Positions 40,396 to 49,302 are shown, numbered from the stretch's first letter. The stretch is DNA of 64,000 nucleotides from Candidatus Villigracilis adiacens (GCA_016703605.1 JADJBU010000022.1:310001-374000); one strand, 5' to 3'. Program-made: numbers and translations. Notes: generated by a model not told the origin, from the letters alone.

Positions 40396-41802
40396 CTACA
40401 TCTCCCCCGCTGCCCTCACCCCCGACAAATACGCCCCATGCACCGTGCTCGGATACTCCCGCGAAGCAGCCTCCCCCGCAAAGAACAAAACATCCTCCAC
40501 CGGCTCCGCGAGCGCGTCATAATCATCCCCGCTGGCAAACGGCGGGATGTGCGAATACGCGCCGAATGAAAACGGATCCCTGCCCCAGCGCGTGATCAAC
40601 ACACCCACCGGCTCAGGGATGTCACCCCCAAACATCGCGCGCAAGGTTCGCATCGCGCCAGAAATTATTTCATCGTCGCTCAAATCCTCGAGCGCAAACC
40701 CCTTCTCGCCGCCATGAAACGCCATCAACACCGGCTCGCCTGTAAACGGCAAAAAATTCAACCAATCGCACCACTCGCCCAAACGCTCCCCCAAATAACT
40801 GATCGTCTCCACATCTTCATCCCAAAACACTTCTGGGAACTTCAAATACACCTTATTGAGGACTCCCATCCCCAGCCTCTCAATCGCCCCCTGCTTTGAC
40901 CCCGGAAGCGGCGGATCGAACCGGACCGAAGCCTGCTTCAACACCCCAAGCGGAAACGTCACCACAGCCTTATCTGCCACATAATCCCCCTGCGAAGTTT
41001 CCACCGCGACCCCGTCATTCCCGTACCTGACAACTTTTACGATCTCGCCGAGTCGGATATCCAACCCTTTGGCAAGCCCATCCGAAATCTGGTTATACCC
41101 GGCGGGGAAGATGACCTCCCCGCCGCCGAATTCTTCATCCTGATCCCACCACCAAAGCGAAAGGTCTCTCGCATCCGCCCCATACTCCAGCGCCGTCACC
41201 AAATGGACATAATAATTCAGGCGGCGCAGGTCTGCTTCAGACAGCCCGCGGCTGGCGACAACCTGGTCGAACGCAGCTTGCAGAGACATATCATCATCCG
41301 TGCTGTCCTGCATCTCGGCTACCTCTTCGTATATCTCCTCGAACAAGGCTTCCATCTCCTCCCATTCCCCATCGGGCAATTCGCTCCCGTCCGCGGCGAA
41401 CTCAACGGCATTCTCCCCATCTGTCGGGACGGTCCTCGCCCCGAATTCCTCCGCCAACTTCGTGATCGGATTCCCATCCACGCCATGGATCCAGGATGCG
41501 CCCAGATCGAGCGGCAGACCCAGCGACGAATCCGTCCACAACCGCCCGCCTACACGATCCCGCGCCTCAAGTACGATCACGCTCCATCCTTTATCGGTCA
41601 AGGTTCGCGCTGCGGCAAGCCCCGCAATCCCCGCTCCCAAAACAAGCGCATCCGCGCTGGTGGACAATGGATCCGCCATGTCTTCCTCCCCGGTTGGGGT
41701 AACAATTCCGCAGGAAAGCGCCATTGCCGAAGCAGTCCCGATGGACGCGGCTTTCAGAAAATCCCTGCGTGAAATTTTTCGATTCGAATTTTTTGAATTC
41801 AT
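40396..41802 (-). CDS. Tat-exported flavin amine oxidase
   Basis: A 468-residue FAD enzyme. It begins with a twin-arginine signal (ISRRDFLKAASIG) that ends in ALSC, so it may be a Tat-exported lipoprotein. ADALVLGAGIAGLAAARTL is the FAD dinucleotide fold, followed by VLEARDRVGGRLWTD and, near the C-terminus, VLFFAGEAASREYPSTVHGAYLSG. This is the monoamine/polyamine oxidase fold. It oxidises an amine outside the cytoplasmic membrane; substrate unknown. The start at 41802 gives a canonical Tat signal; the 12 codons before it do not belong. Confidence 0.9.
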   Translation of the reverse strand: MNSKNSNRKISRRDFLKAASIGTASAMALSCGIVTPTGEEDMADPLSTSADALVLGAGIAGLAAARTLTDKGWSVIVLEARDRVGGRLWTDSSLGLPLDLGASWIHGVDGNPITKLAEEFGARTVPTDGENAVEFAADGSELPDGEWEEMEALFEEIYEEVAEMQDSTDDDMSLQAAFDQVVASRGLSEADLRRLNYYVHLVTALEYGADARDLSLWWWDQDEEFGGGEVIFPAGYNQISDGLAKGLDIRLGEIVKVVRYGNDGVAVETSQGDYVADKAVVTFPLGVLKQASVRFDPPLPGSKQGAIERLGMGVLNKVYLKFPEVFWDEDVETISYLGERLGEWCDWLNFLPFTGEPVLMAFHGGEKGFALEDLSDDEIISGAMRTLRAMFGGDIPEPVGVLITRWGRDPFSFGAYSHIPPFASGDDYDALAEPVEDVLFFAGEAASREYPSTVHGAYLSGVRAAGEM

Positions 41803-41883
41803 GCCTGCATACCCTTGAAGAGAGATTGCCCCGCACATGGAAATGCTCTTTCAGGAATGGGGTGCGCTGCCCATGTTACGAAG

Positions 41884-41903
41884 CCGCAAGGTAAACCTTG
41901 CGG
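41884..41903. repeat. Short perfect hairpin after malQ
   Basis: CCGCAAGG-TAAA-CCTTGCGG, 12 bases beyond the malQ stop on the minus strand. No T-run follows, so it is more likely a 3'-end stabiliser than a full terminator. Confidence 0.6.
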
Positions 41904-41915
41904 TACAACCCGGGG

Positions 41916-43424
41916 CTATCGAAGGCTCATCCAGTTCAAATCGCGCAAGCCAGCGGCAAGGTCTTCGCGCAGGTCGTTCTCAGAGATGCGCCAGTCCCAA
42001 TTACCGCCCAAACGGCTGGGGAAGTTCATGCGGGCGGAACCGTCGCAGCCGAGAACATCCTGCATGGGAGCGATGGCGAAGACCGCGACGGATTTCCACG
42101 TGCCGCGGATCAAATCCCAGGCGAAGTCGCGGCCATCCACGCCTAGATAGCGGAGGGCGAAATTCTTCTCGTGATCAGACGCCGACGCAAACCAGCCCAG
42201 CGCCGTGTCGTTATCGTGCGTGCCGGTATAGGCGACACAGTTCGGGACGTAATTATGCGGCAGGAAGGGATTCTCCGGTCCGCTAAAGGCGAATTGGAAA
42301 ACCTTCATGCCGGGAAGGTTGAACGCTTCGAGCAATTCGACCACATCGGGCGTGATGAGACCCAGGTCTTCCGCGACGATGGGCAGCCCCGTGCCAGGGG
42401 CGGCAACCCCATTGCCGAGGTCTTTATCAATGGCTTTGAACAGGTCCGCGCCGGGACCGGGAACCCAGCGCCCGTGCTCGGCGGTTATATGCGATGCGGG
42501 GATTTCGTAATAACCTGCAAATCCGCGAAAATGATCGAAGCGCAGGATGTCAACCGTCTGCAATGCGGAATGCACCCGCGACAGCCACCACTTATAGCCG
42601 TCTTTTTTATGAGCCTTCCAGTTATAGAGCGGGTTTCCCCATAATTGCCCCGTGGCGGAGAAATCGTCGGGGGGGACGCCCGCCACCACGGTTGGGTTAC
42701 CAGATTCGTCGAGAAAGAACAGATCGGGGTTCCGCCACACATCGGCAGAGTCGTAGGCGACAAAAATGGGAATATCGCCCATGATCTGAATGCCTTTTTC
42801 GTTGGCGTATTTGCGGAGTCTGCCCCACTGCTTGAAAAACAGAAATTGATAGAAGGAATGGCGTTCGACAGACTCAGCCAGTTCCTTTCGGGCTTTGTTA
42901 AGCGCGGATTTTTTTCTGGAGCGAAGCCCCGCGTCCCAGCCGTTCCATGCTCCGCCGCCGTTGGCTTCCTTGAGCGCCATGAAGAGTGCGAAGTCGTCGA
43001 GCCAGGAGGCGTTCTCGGCGCAGAAGTATTGAAAGGCTGCCCCCAGCGCATTCGGGGGATGGTTTTTGAAACGCTGATAAGCCGTCAGTAAAAGATCCAG
43101 CTTTTTAGGGATGACCAGCCCAAAGTCCACTCTTGAAGCGGGAAGTTCTTTAAGTCCAGCAAGGTCTTCTTCGGCGGCCAGCCCTTCGGCGAGCAGGTCA
43201 TCCGGGCTGATGAGGTAGGGGTTGCCCGCAAACGCGGAGAAGCATTGATATGGCGAATCGCCGTAGCCGGTGGGGCCGAGCGGGAGGATCTGCCAGAGCT
43301 TGCAGCCGGTCGAGGCGAGCCAGTCTACGAAACGATAGGCTTGCGGGCCGAGGTCGCCGATGCCGTATGGACCGGGCAGGCTGGTGGGGTGAAGAAGGAT
43401 GCCGGAACTGCGTTTGAATGTCAT
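41916..43424 (-). CDS. malQ: 4-alpha-glucanotransferase (GH77, amylomaltase)
   Basis: A 502-residue GH77 enzyme. The N-terminus has SSGILLHPTSLPGPYGIGDLG; the catalytic nucleophile lies in ILRFDHFRGF, the acid/base in IVAEDLGLI, and the transition-state aspartate in YTGTHDNDT. It transfers alpha-1,4-glucan segments between maltodextrins and frees glucose. Length is normal for bacterial MalQ. It is 10 bases downstream of glgA on the same strand, so the pair serves glycogen or starch turnover. Confidence 0.95.
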   Translation of the reverse strand: MTFKRSSGILLHPTSLPGPYGIGDLGPQAYRFVDWLASTGCKLWQILPLGPTGYGDSPYQCFSAFAGNPYLISPDDLLAEGLAAEEDLAGLKELPASRVDFGLVIPKKLDLLLTAYQRFKNHPPNALGAAFQYFCAENASWLDDFALFMALKEANGGGAWNGWDAGLRSRKKSALNKARKELAESVERHSFYQFLFFKQWGRLRKYANEKGIQIMGDIPIFVAYDSADVWRNPDLFFLDESGNPTVVAGVPPDDFSATGQLWGNPLYNWKAHKKDGYKWWLSRVHSALQTVDILRFDHFRGFAGYYEIPASHITAEHGRWVPGPGADLFKAIDKDLGNGVAAPGTGLPIVAEDLGLITPDVVELLEAFNLPGMKVFQFAFSGPENPFLPHNYVPNCVAYTGTHDNDTALGWFASASDHEKNFALRYLGVDGRDFAWDLIRGTWKSVAVFAIAPMQDVLGCDGSARMNFPSRLGGNWDWRISENDLREDLAAGLRDLNWMSLR

Positions 43425-43434
43425 GGCGGTTTGC

Positions 43435-44856
43435 TTATTTGATCAGAGATTGGTAGAGGTCGAGATATTTTTTCGCCGAAGCCTGCCACGAAAAATCACG
43501 CGCCATGCCGTTGCGCTGAAGCGCGGACCATTTTTCCCGATCTTCATACCTTTTGATGGCGGTCTTGACCGCTCCCGCCAGCGAAAGATGATGGGCTTTT
43601 TCGAAGGTGAAGCCGGTCTCGTTTTGGATGACGGTATCTTTCAATCCGCCGACCGCGCGGACGACCGGCGGGCAGCCGTACCGCATGGCGATCATCTGGG
43701 CGAGTCCGCAGGGTTCGTAGCGCGACGGCATCAGGATCATATCTGCGCCGGCGTAGATCTGGCGGGCAAGGTTCGCATCGAAGCGGGTTTCGGCTTTGAT
43801 CTTTTCGGGGAAGAGGGTTTGCAATTCGCGGGCGGATTCTTCCAGCTTTGGGTCGCCGGTGCCGAGGATGACTGCCTGAAAGTTAATGTTCTTCATGGTC
43901 TTCAACGCCGAAATTGCCAGGTCGATCCCTTTTTGCGCATCCATGCGGGATACGATCCCCAACAAAGGCGCGCGCGGGTCGCGGGCAAGCCCAAGTTTCG
44001 CCTGTAGGAGTTCCTTGTTCTCCGCGCGAAGTTTCAGGGTTTCGATATTGAAGTTAACACCCAGGGCTTTATCAACGGATGGGTCGAATGAAAGAGTGTC
44101 GATCCCGTTTAATATTCCGCTCAAGGTTTCCCTGCGCTGCGATAAAAATTCCTGCAAGCCGCAGCCGAATTCCTCGGTCAGGACTTCGCCCGCATACCCC
44201 GGCGAGACCGCCACGACCGCGTCTGAAGCCCACATGCCCAGGGGCAGCGGCAGGACGCGCGCCCAATCGGGCAGGTCGGTCTGGGCGAGTTTGATCCCGT
44301 AACTTTCAATGATGGCGCTCATATCCGAACCCATAAAGGGCAGGTTGTGCAAGGTGACAATGCCCGCCACATGTTTGGCGCCAGCCTCCCAGCGTTTGGT
44401 CAAATTGACGTATACGCTCAAGGCGGTGTGCCAGTCGTTGGCATGGATGACATCCGGTTGAAAATTGATATGCCGGGTGAGTTCAATCGCCGCAATGGAG
44501 AAGAAGGCGTATTTTTCCGCGTCCAGTTTTGCGTCGAGAGAGTAGACCGAGCCGTTCGCGCGGATCGGATCGCCGTCAATGAAATAAACGGGCATTCCAT
44601 CCAGGGACGTTTCAAACGCCTCCACCCCGACCTCGGAGCCGCCCCGTGCAACCGAGAATAATCCAACGGGACGGAGATTCTCCGCCTTGACCGCCGGGTG
44701 CTTCGGCAGGACGAGCCGCACATCCAGTTTCAATTCATCGGTGGAAAGGGCGCGGAGTTCGCGCGGCAGGGCGCCCGCCACATCGCCCAACCCGCCGACC
44801 TTGATGAACGGGTCGGCTTCGGCTGCCAGAAAAAGCACGTTGATGGTCTTGGACAT
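43435..44856 (-). CDS. glgA: Glycogen synthase (GT5)
   Basis: A 473-residue starch/glycogen synthase. KVGGLGDVAGALPREL near residue 19 is the ADP-glucose binding signature (KxGGL), and the second domain has GIVSRMDAQKGIDLAI and MPSRYEPCGLAQMIAMRYG with the catalytic glutamate. It extends alpha-1,4-glucans from ADP- (or UDP-) glucose. It precedes malQ by 10 bases. No glgC or glgB is in view. Confidence 0.95.
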   Translation of the reverse strand: MSKTINVLFLAAEADPFIKVGGLGDVAGALPRELRALSTDELKLDVRLVLPKHPAVKAENLRPVGLFSVARGGSEVGVEAFETSLDGMPVYFIDGDPIRANGSVYSLDAKLDAEKYAFFSIAAIELTRHINFQPDVIHANDWHTALSVYVNLTKRWEAGAKHVAGIVTLHNLPFMGSDMSAIIESYGIKLAQTDLPDWARVLPLPLGMWASDAVVAVSPGYAGEVLTEEFGCGLQEFLSQRRETLSGILNGIDTLSFDPSVDKALGVNFNIETLKLRAENKELLQAKLGLARDPRAPLLGIVSRMDAQKGIDLAISALKTMKNINFQAVILGTGDPKLEESARELQTLFPEKIKAETRFDANLARQIYAGADMILMPSRYEPCGLAQMIAMRYGCPPVVRAVGGLKDTVIQNETGFTFEKAHHLSLAGAVKTAIKRYEDREKWSALQRNGMARDFSWQASAKKYLDLYQSLIK

Positions 44857-44882
44857 GAAATTATTTTACACCCTTCATGGCG

Positions 44883-45686
44883 CTATTCGATCACCACGCC
44901 GGTCAGGTCGTCCTTCGGCTTGGGAAATTCCATCTCCAACGACTTGAGCGTCTCCACCAACACCGTGGAGATGACCAGGTCGCGGTACCATTTGCGGTTT
45001 GCCGGAACAACATACCAGGGCGCGTGTTTTGAACTGGTCTTATTCAACATATCCTCGAAGGCAGCCTGATAATCGTCCCATAATTTGCGCTCATCCAGGT
45101 CGCCGAGGCTGAACTTCCAATGCTTGGTCGGGTCGTCGAGCCGGGCTTGCAGCCTCTCCTTTTGCTCGTCTTTGCTGATATGCAGGAAGAATTTGACAAT
45201 GGTCGTGCCATTCTCCGCCAAATGCTTCTCGAACTCATTAATCTGCGCGTAACGCTCCGACCAGACCTCTTTTGGAACATAATTATGGACCCGCACAACC
45301 AGCACATCTTCGTAATGACTGCGGTTAAAAATCACCATCTCCCCTTTTGCGGGCGTCGCCTTGTGAACGCGCCATAAAAAATCATGCGCCAATTCCTCCG
45401 CGGTTGGCGCCTTGAAACTCGCCACCTTCACGCCCTGCGGATTGACACCGTCGAACACGCGGCGGATCGCGCCGTCCTTGCCGCCCGTATCCATGGCCTG
45501 CAGGACCACCAACACCTTATGCCTGCCTTCGGCATACAGCAGTTCCTGCAACTCCTGCAATTTTTCATTCAACTTCGCGATTGCCTTCAAACCTTCTTCC
45601 TTGCCGCCCTTGAAATCGCCCGTACCCTGCGGGTCCCGTTCCGCCAGTTTGATCTTCCTGCCGGGCTCCACCAAATGTTGTTTCAT
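44883..45686 (-). CDS. ppk2: Polyphosphate kinase 2 family
   Basis: A 267-residue PPK2. The Walker A-like loop is LQAMDTGGKDGAIR and the lid region contains FNRSHYEDVLVVRVH, and the C-terminus NRKWYRDLVISTVLVETL. It uses polyphosphate to phosphorylate nucleotides (AMP, ADP or GDP by subclass; not decided here). The start at 45686 has GGAGG 4 bases upstream; the longer frame from 45770 runs through tRNA-His and is rejected. Confidence 0.93.
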   Translation of the reverse strand: MKQHLVEPGRKIKLAERDPQGTGDFKGGKEEGLKAIAKLNEKLQELQELLYAEGRHKVLVVLQAMDTGGKDGAIRRVFDGVNPQGVKVASFKAPTAEELAHDFLWRVHKATPAKGEMVIFNRSHYEDVLVVRVHNYVPKEVWSERYAQINEFEKHLAENGTTIVKFFLHISKDEQKERLQARLDDPTKHWKFSLGDLDERKLWDDYQAAFEDMLNKTSSKHAPWYVVPANRKWYRDLVISTVLVETLKSLEMEFPKPKDDLTGVVIE

Positions 45687-45704
45687 GAGACCTCCAATAT
45701 TTGA

Positions 45705-45735
45705 AATGACCTCCGAGTTTATCTCGGAGGTCATT
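45705..45735 (-). terminator. Hairpin between tRNA-His and ppk2
   Basis: A 12-bp stem (ATGACCTCCGAG / CTCGGAGGTCAT) with a short loop. On the minus strand only a weak T-rich stretch follows, so termination may be partial and ppk2 may receive read-through from tRNA-His. Confidence 0.6.
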
Positions 45736-45740
45736 CTGTG

Positions 45741-45813
45741 GGAGCCTGATGGGTTTCGAACCCACAACATCTACAGCCACAGTGTAGCGCTCTGCCGTTG
45801 AGCTACAGGCTCC
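45741..45813 (-). tRNA. tRNA-His (anticodon GTG)
   Basis: Acceptor stem GAGCCTG/CAGGCTC with an extra G at position -1 facing C73, the identity mark of tRNA-His. Anticodon stem CTACA/TGTAG around CT-GTG-GC. T-loop TTCGAAA. The full CCA is not encoded. It lies 20 bases downstream of hisS on the same strand. Confidence 0.95.
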
Positions 45814-45830
45814 ATATTTGAAGCGACGGG

Positions 45831-45836
45831 ATTTTA
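45831..45836 (-). promoter_or_regulatory. -10 box of tRNA-His overlapping the hisS stop codon
   Basis: TAAAAT on the minus strand, sharing its TAA with the hisS stop, followed by CCCGTCGCTTCAAA as before tRNA-Ser. The 17-base match with the tRNA-Ser leader is the main evidence. Confidence 0.6.
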
Positions 45837-47105
45837 CCACAAGATTTTTTGGAGGGAAGAAAATACCGCTTCTTTCCTGACCTGTTCCTGGTCGCCCGTC
45901 CCCAGGTTTTTTACAACGACCAGGCCTTTTTCCACTTCATCCGGACCCAAGACCAACGCAGCCTTGATCTTCATCTTGTCCGCAAATTTGAACTGTTTGG
46001 GAAGTTTGGCCGGCTCCGGCGAGACCATTACATTCAACCCCGCGGCTCGAAGTTCCGCCGCCAGCGCAAAGGACTGCATCCATAACTTTTCGTCGAACAC
46101 GGTCACCAACACCTGCGCCGGGCTGAGGATGAATTCAGGCACCAAACCAGCCTCCTGCAAGATGATTCCGATGACCACATCCCCCATCGCAAAGCCCACG
46201 CCAGAGAGGGGCTGTCCGCCCACATCGGCAAGCAGGTTATCGTAACGCCCGCCGCCGAAGATGGCGCGTTTGAGCGAGCCAGTCGTATCGAAGGCCTCGA
46301 AGACCGTGCCGGTATAGTAAAGAAGTCCGCGCATGATGTTCGGGTCGAATTTGACATATTCTTTTACGCCCAAGGCTTCCAGCGCGGTAAAGAGGCGCGC
46401 CAACTCGTCGCTCTTCTTCCACAAGTCAAAATTACCCAGGATGGATTTCAACCCGTCCAACTGCGCCTGATTCAAGCCGAGGTCGAGTCCATTCGCGTCC
46501 CACTTGGCAGATTCCATCTTGGTGCGGCGATCCACCAAATTGGAGACATCGAGCCGCTTCTCAGGGGCGATCCCAAGCGCGTCGAATTCAGAATCCATCA
46601 GGCGGCGGTTATTTACGTAGATCAGAGCCCGCTCGGGGCTGAGTCCGACCGAGCGCAGGAAGGTCGCGCCGACGGCGATCAACTCGGCGTCCGCTTCCGG
46701 CGAGTTGACTCCCAGCATATCAATGTTCCATTGGAAGAATTCGCGTGTGCGTCCCTTTTGCGGCTGTTCATAACGCCAGAACGGACCGAACGACCACCAA
46801 CGGACGGGGTAGGTCAACTCGTTCTGCTTTGCCGCGATCATGCGCGCCAGCGACGGCGTGAGTTCGGGGCGCAGGGTCACAAAGTCGCCGCCGCGGTCTT
46901 CAAACGTAAAGGACTGCTTCCTGACCAATTCCTCGCCAGATTTCGCCGCGTACAAGTCAATGGTTTCGATGAAGGGCGCTTCCCATTCCTGGTAGCCAAA
47001 TGCCTGAGAAGCCGCGCGAACCTTATCGTAGATAAAGTTGCGCAGCGCCATTTGCTCCGGGTAAAATTCTCTTGTGCCTTTAACTGCCTGTATCTTGTTC
47101 GCCAT
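45834..47105 (-). CDS. hisS: Histidyl-tRNA synthetase
   Basis: A 423-residue class II aminoacyl-tRNA synthetase. It opens with IQAVKGTREFYPEQM; motif 2 is in FGPFWRYEQPQKGRTREFFQWNIDMLG (in parts), and the histidine-specific loops are LLYYTGTVFEAFD and FGGGRYDNL. The last 100 residues form the anticodon-binding domain. It charges tRNA-His, whose gene starts 20 bases after the hisS stop. GGAGCAGCC precedes the ATG. Confidence 0.96.
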   Translation of the reverse strand: MANKIQAVKGTREFYPEQMALRNFIYDKVRAASQAFGYQEWEAPFIETIDLYAAKSGEELVRKQSFTFEDRGGDFVTLRPELTPSLARMIAAKQNELTYPVRWWSFGPFWRYEQPQKGRTREFFQWNIDMLGVNSPEADAELIAVGATFLRSVGLSPERALIYVNNRRLMDSEFDALGIAPEKRLDVSNLVDRRTKMESAKWDANGLDLGLNQAQLDGLKSILGNFDLWKKSDELARLFTALEALGVKEYVKFDPNIMRGLLYYTGTVFEAFDTTGSLKRAIFGGGRYDNLLADVGGQPLSGVGFAMGDVVIGIILQEAGLVPEFILSPAQVLVTVFDEKLWMQSFALAAELRAAGLNVMVSPEPAKLPKQFKFADKMKIKAALVLGPDEVEKGLVVVKNLGTGDQEQVRKEAVFSSLQKILW

Positions 47106-47130
47106 GGCTGCTCCAAATTGGCGTTCATTT

Positions 47131-47262
47131 GTAATTGCTCAGCCTGTCATTTCGACGAGCGCCAGCGAGGAGAAATCCAGCGCAATATTGAGAAGGATTT
47201 CTCGTGGCGCCTCGCGCCACTCGAAATGACAAGACAGGGTAGTGAATTGGCTGAGTAGTTAT
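47131..47262. mobile_element. MITE-like element, family B copy 3, with perfect 8-bp target duplication
   Basis: A 132-bp element. Ends GTAATTGCTCAGCC and GGCTGAGTAGTTAT match as inverted repeats at 11 of 14 positions. Identical direct repeats GTTCATTT stand at 47123-47130 and 47263-47270. Inner arms TGTCATTTCGA and TCGAAATGACA are shared with copies 1 and 2. It lies between divergent hisS and the HIT gene. Confidence 0.87.
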
Positions 47263-47299
47263 GTTCATTTTAACATGAGTTCCCGGCAAAGGAGAAAAA

Positions 47300-47698
47300 A
47301 TGGACGTGTGCAAATTTTGTCCCGGTTCCTTGAACGCAAAGGAAATAATTTTGCAAAATGCCGACTGTGTATTTATTCAAAATGTGGAATCAGCCGAAAA
47401 CGGGCTTGGACTGATCCTTCCACGTGTTCACCGCGAAACCGTATTCGAGCTTGCGCCCGGGGAATGGGCAGCGACACTCGAATTGTTGAAGGAGGCAAAG
47501 GAGTATCTCGATAACAAACACCAGCCCGACGGCTATAACGTCGGCTGGAATTGCGGCGCCATCGGCGGGCAGCACATCTTCCATGCCCATATGCATGTCA
47601 TCCCAAGATACGGCGATGAACCCTTCGCTGGAAAAGGGATTCGATACTGGTTTGCCCGCGAAGAAAACAAGAGAATCGGTTCAAAATTCAACGAGTGA
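47300..47698 (+). CDS. HIT-family nucleotide hydrolase
   Basis: A 132-residue histidine-triad protein. QHIFHAHMHVIPRY (about 96-109) is the triad with the catalytic middle histidine; NVGWNCGAIGGQ precedes it. CKFC at the N-terminus could bind zinc, as in some HIT branches. Such enzymes hydrolyse AMP-linked nucleotides or dinucleoside polyphosphates. AAAGGAGAAAAA precedes the ATG. Confidence 0.92.
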   Translation: MDVCKFCPGSLNAKEIILQNADCVFIQNVESAENGLGLILPRVHRETVFELAPGEWAATLELLKEAKEYLDNKHQPDGYNVGWNCGAIGGQHIFHAHMHVIPRYGDEPFAGKGIRYWFAREENKRIGSKFNE

Positions 47699-47717
47699 AT
47701 TTTGAGGCGGCGTTTGG

Positions 47718-47723
47718 TATAAT
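47718..47723 (+). promoter_or_regulatory. Extended -10 before the methyltransferase gene
   Basis: TGGTATAAT, an extended -10; AAGGAG follows at about 10 bases before the ATG at 47751. No -35 is evident. Confidence 0.55.
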
Positions 47724-47750
47724 TCCAAAACAATAAACAAGGAGCGCCAG

Positions 47751-48551
47751 ATGAAAATCGACTATCAGGAACCCAGCAAAGATTTATTGATGCGGATTGA
47801 TATTCACGAAAAATACGGCTCGGCAAATATTGACGTGTGGACCAACGACCTGCTCAAACCTCAGGCGGGCATGAGTATTCTCGACGTGGGCTGTGGCGCA
47901 GGCAAACTCAGTTTTCTGTTCGACGATTACACAAAGGGAGGGGCAGGAATCACCGGCGGCGATTTCTCGAATGAACTGCTCGACAAAGCCCGCGCCAGGA
48001 ACAAGGAACGCGGCTCGAAAATCGACTTTCAATTTCTCGATTTCAACGAGAAGTTCAACTTTGCAGACAACACCTTCGACCTCTGCACCAGCGCCTTCGC
48101 AATCTACTACGCCTCAGACCTGAAATTTACCTTTGGCGAAGCCCATCGGGTCTTGAAACCCGGCGGACGGCTTTTCGTCTCCGGTCCGCTGCCCGAGAAC
48201 AAGCAGATGTTCTACGACATCATCAAGGAAGCAACGAACGCGGAAATCCCACCCATGCCCGGCTCGTCGCGCTTCAAGGGCGACATCTTCAACACCATTG
48301 ACGGCATCTTTGCCAAAACCGAACTGCACAAGTTCGAAAACCACCTGACCTTCCCCGAGGTCAAACCGTTCATTGACTACGTCCGCGCCTCACTGGGCGA
48401 AGACCGCAGGCTGTGGACTTCAATGTTCAACGGCCCCGAAGAATACGAAGCGCTGATCGGCAGGATCGAGGCTGTGGCTACACGCTGGTTCGAACGCGAC
48501 GGCAAACTGGTGATGACCAAGGTCGTCGGCGGCATTTTGGCGACGAAATAA
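47751..48551 (+). CDS. Class I SAM-dependent methyltransferase
   Basis: A 266-residue methyltransferase. Motif I is SILDVGCGAGKLSF (near residue 43), then GGDFSNELLDKA, FDLCTSAFAIYYASD and VLKPGGRLFVSGPLP. This matches Methyltransf_11/25 enzymes of the UbiE type. There is no membrane segment and the acceptor is unknown. It has its own -10. A dispersed inverted repeat follows before the PIG-L gene. Confidence 0.88.
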   Translation: MKIDYQEPSKDLLMRIDIHEKYGSANIDVWTNDLLKPQAGMSILDVGCGAGKLSFLFDDYTKGGAGITGGDFSNELLDKARARNKERGSKIDFQFLDFNEKFNFADNTFDLCTSAFAIYYASDLKFTFGEAHRVLKPGGRLFVSGPLPENKQMFYDIIKEATNAEIPPMPGSSRFKGDIFNTIDGIFAKTELHKFENHLTFPEVKPFIDYVRASLGEDRRLWTSMFNGPEEYEALIGRIEAVATRWFERDGKLVMTKVVGGILATK

Positions 48552-48558
48552 ATAAATC

Positions 48559-48653
48559 CGTCATTGCGAGGAGGGCGTTTCTCTCCGACGAAGCAATCTC
48601 GCAATCAAAGTAGATTGCTTCGGGCAAAGAACAAGAACGCCCTCGCAATGACG
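48559..48653. repeat. Dispersed inverted repeat of the CGTCATTGCGAG type
   Basis: Ends CGTCATTGCGAG (48559-48570) and CTCGCAATGACG (48642-48653), with inner words GAAGCAATCTCGCAA and TAGATTGCTTC. This motif is common in many environmental bacterial genomes. No target duplication is visible. The right end supplies the GAGGA ribosome site of the next gene. Confidence 0.8.
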
Positions 48654-48663
48654 AGGATTTCCC

Positions 48664-49302
48664 ATGAACTTCTTCGGCAAACGAGTCCTCTTCCTCGGCG
48701 CGCATCCGGACGATATCGAGATCGGCTGCGGCGCTTTGATTCACAACATCGTCCAAAAGACAGACATCCTGTGCGTCACCCTCTCGGATAACCAAAAAAA
48801 TCCCGATTTAAAGAGGGTAAGGGATGAACACTTCGCCTCGATGAAAGTGCTGGGGGTTTCGGAGGAAAAAATCATCTTCGGACCCTTCGTCACGCGGGTC
48901 TTTCCCGATTCCCGGCAGGACATTCTCGAATACTTCCTCAAACTCCGCGCAGACTTCAAACCCGACCTGATCTTCACCCATTCCAAACAGGACGTTCACC
49001 AGGACCACAACACGATGACCGACGAAGCTCTGCGAGCGTTTCGTGGAATTACCGTGTTGGGATTCGACGTCGTCCGCTCCTCCTACGGATTCTTCCCCCA
49101 CTTCCTCGTCGAAGTCACCGAAGAGGACGTGAACAAGAAGATCGAAGCGCTGTCCAAATACGACACGTATCGAGATCGGTATTACTTCAACAGCGAGTTG
49201 ACCCGCTCCATCATGGTACGCCACGGAGCGCTGGCGGAACGTCCATTTGCGGAGGGGTTCGATATTTTGCGGATTGTGGGAGAATTTTCAGTTGAGGATT
49301 GA
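48664..49302 (+). CDS. PIG-L family deacetylase
   Basis: A 212-residue LmbE/PIG-L zinc deacetylase. LGAHPDDIEIGCGAL (near residue 13) has the standard AHPDD, and THSKQDVHQDHNTMT the third zinc ligand. It resembles the enzyme at 30827-31480 but belongs to a different neighbourhood. It probably removes an N-acetyl group from a sugar-like substrate. Its Shine-Dalgarno (GAGGA) lies in the tail of a dispersed repeat. Confidence 0.92.
   Translation: MNFFGKRVLFLGAHPDDIEIGCGALIHNIVQKTDILCVTLSDNQKNPDLKRVRDEHFASMKVLGVSEEKIIFGPFVTRVFPDSRQDILEYFLKLRADFKPDLIFTHSKQDVHQDHNTMTDEALRAFRGITVLGFDVVRSSYGFFPHFLVEVTEEDVNKKIEALSKYDTYRDRYYFNSELTRSIMVRHGALAERPFAEGFDILRIVGEFSVED

Noticed and set aside
45687..45770. 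N-terminal extension of ppk2
   Set aside because: The extension would be translated from the tRNA-His gene; ATG 45686 has GGAGG and the proper family start.
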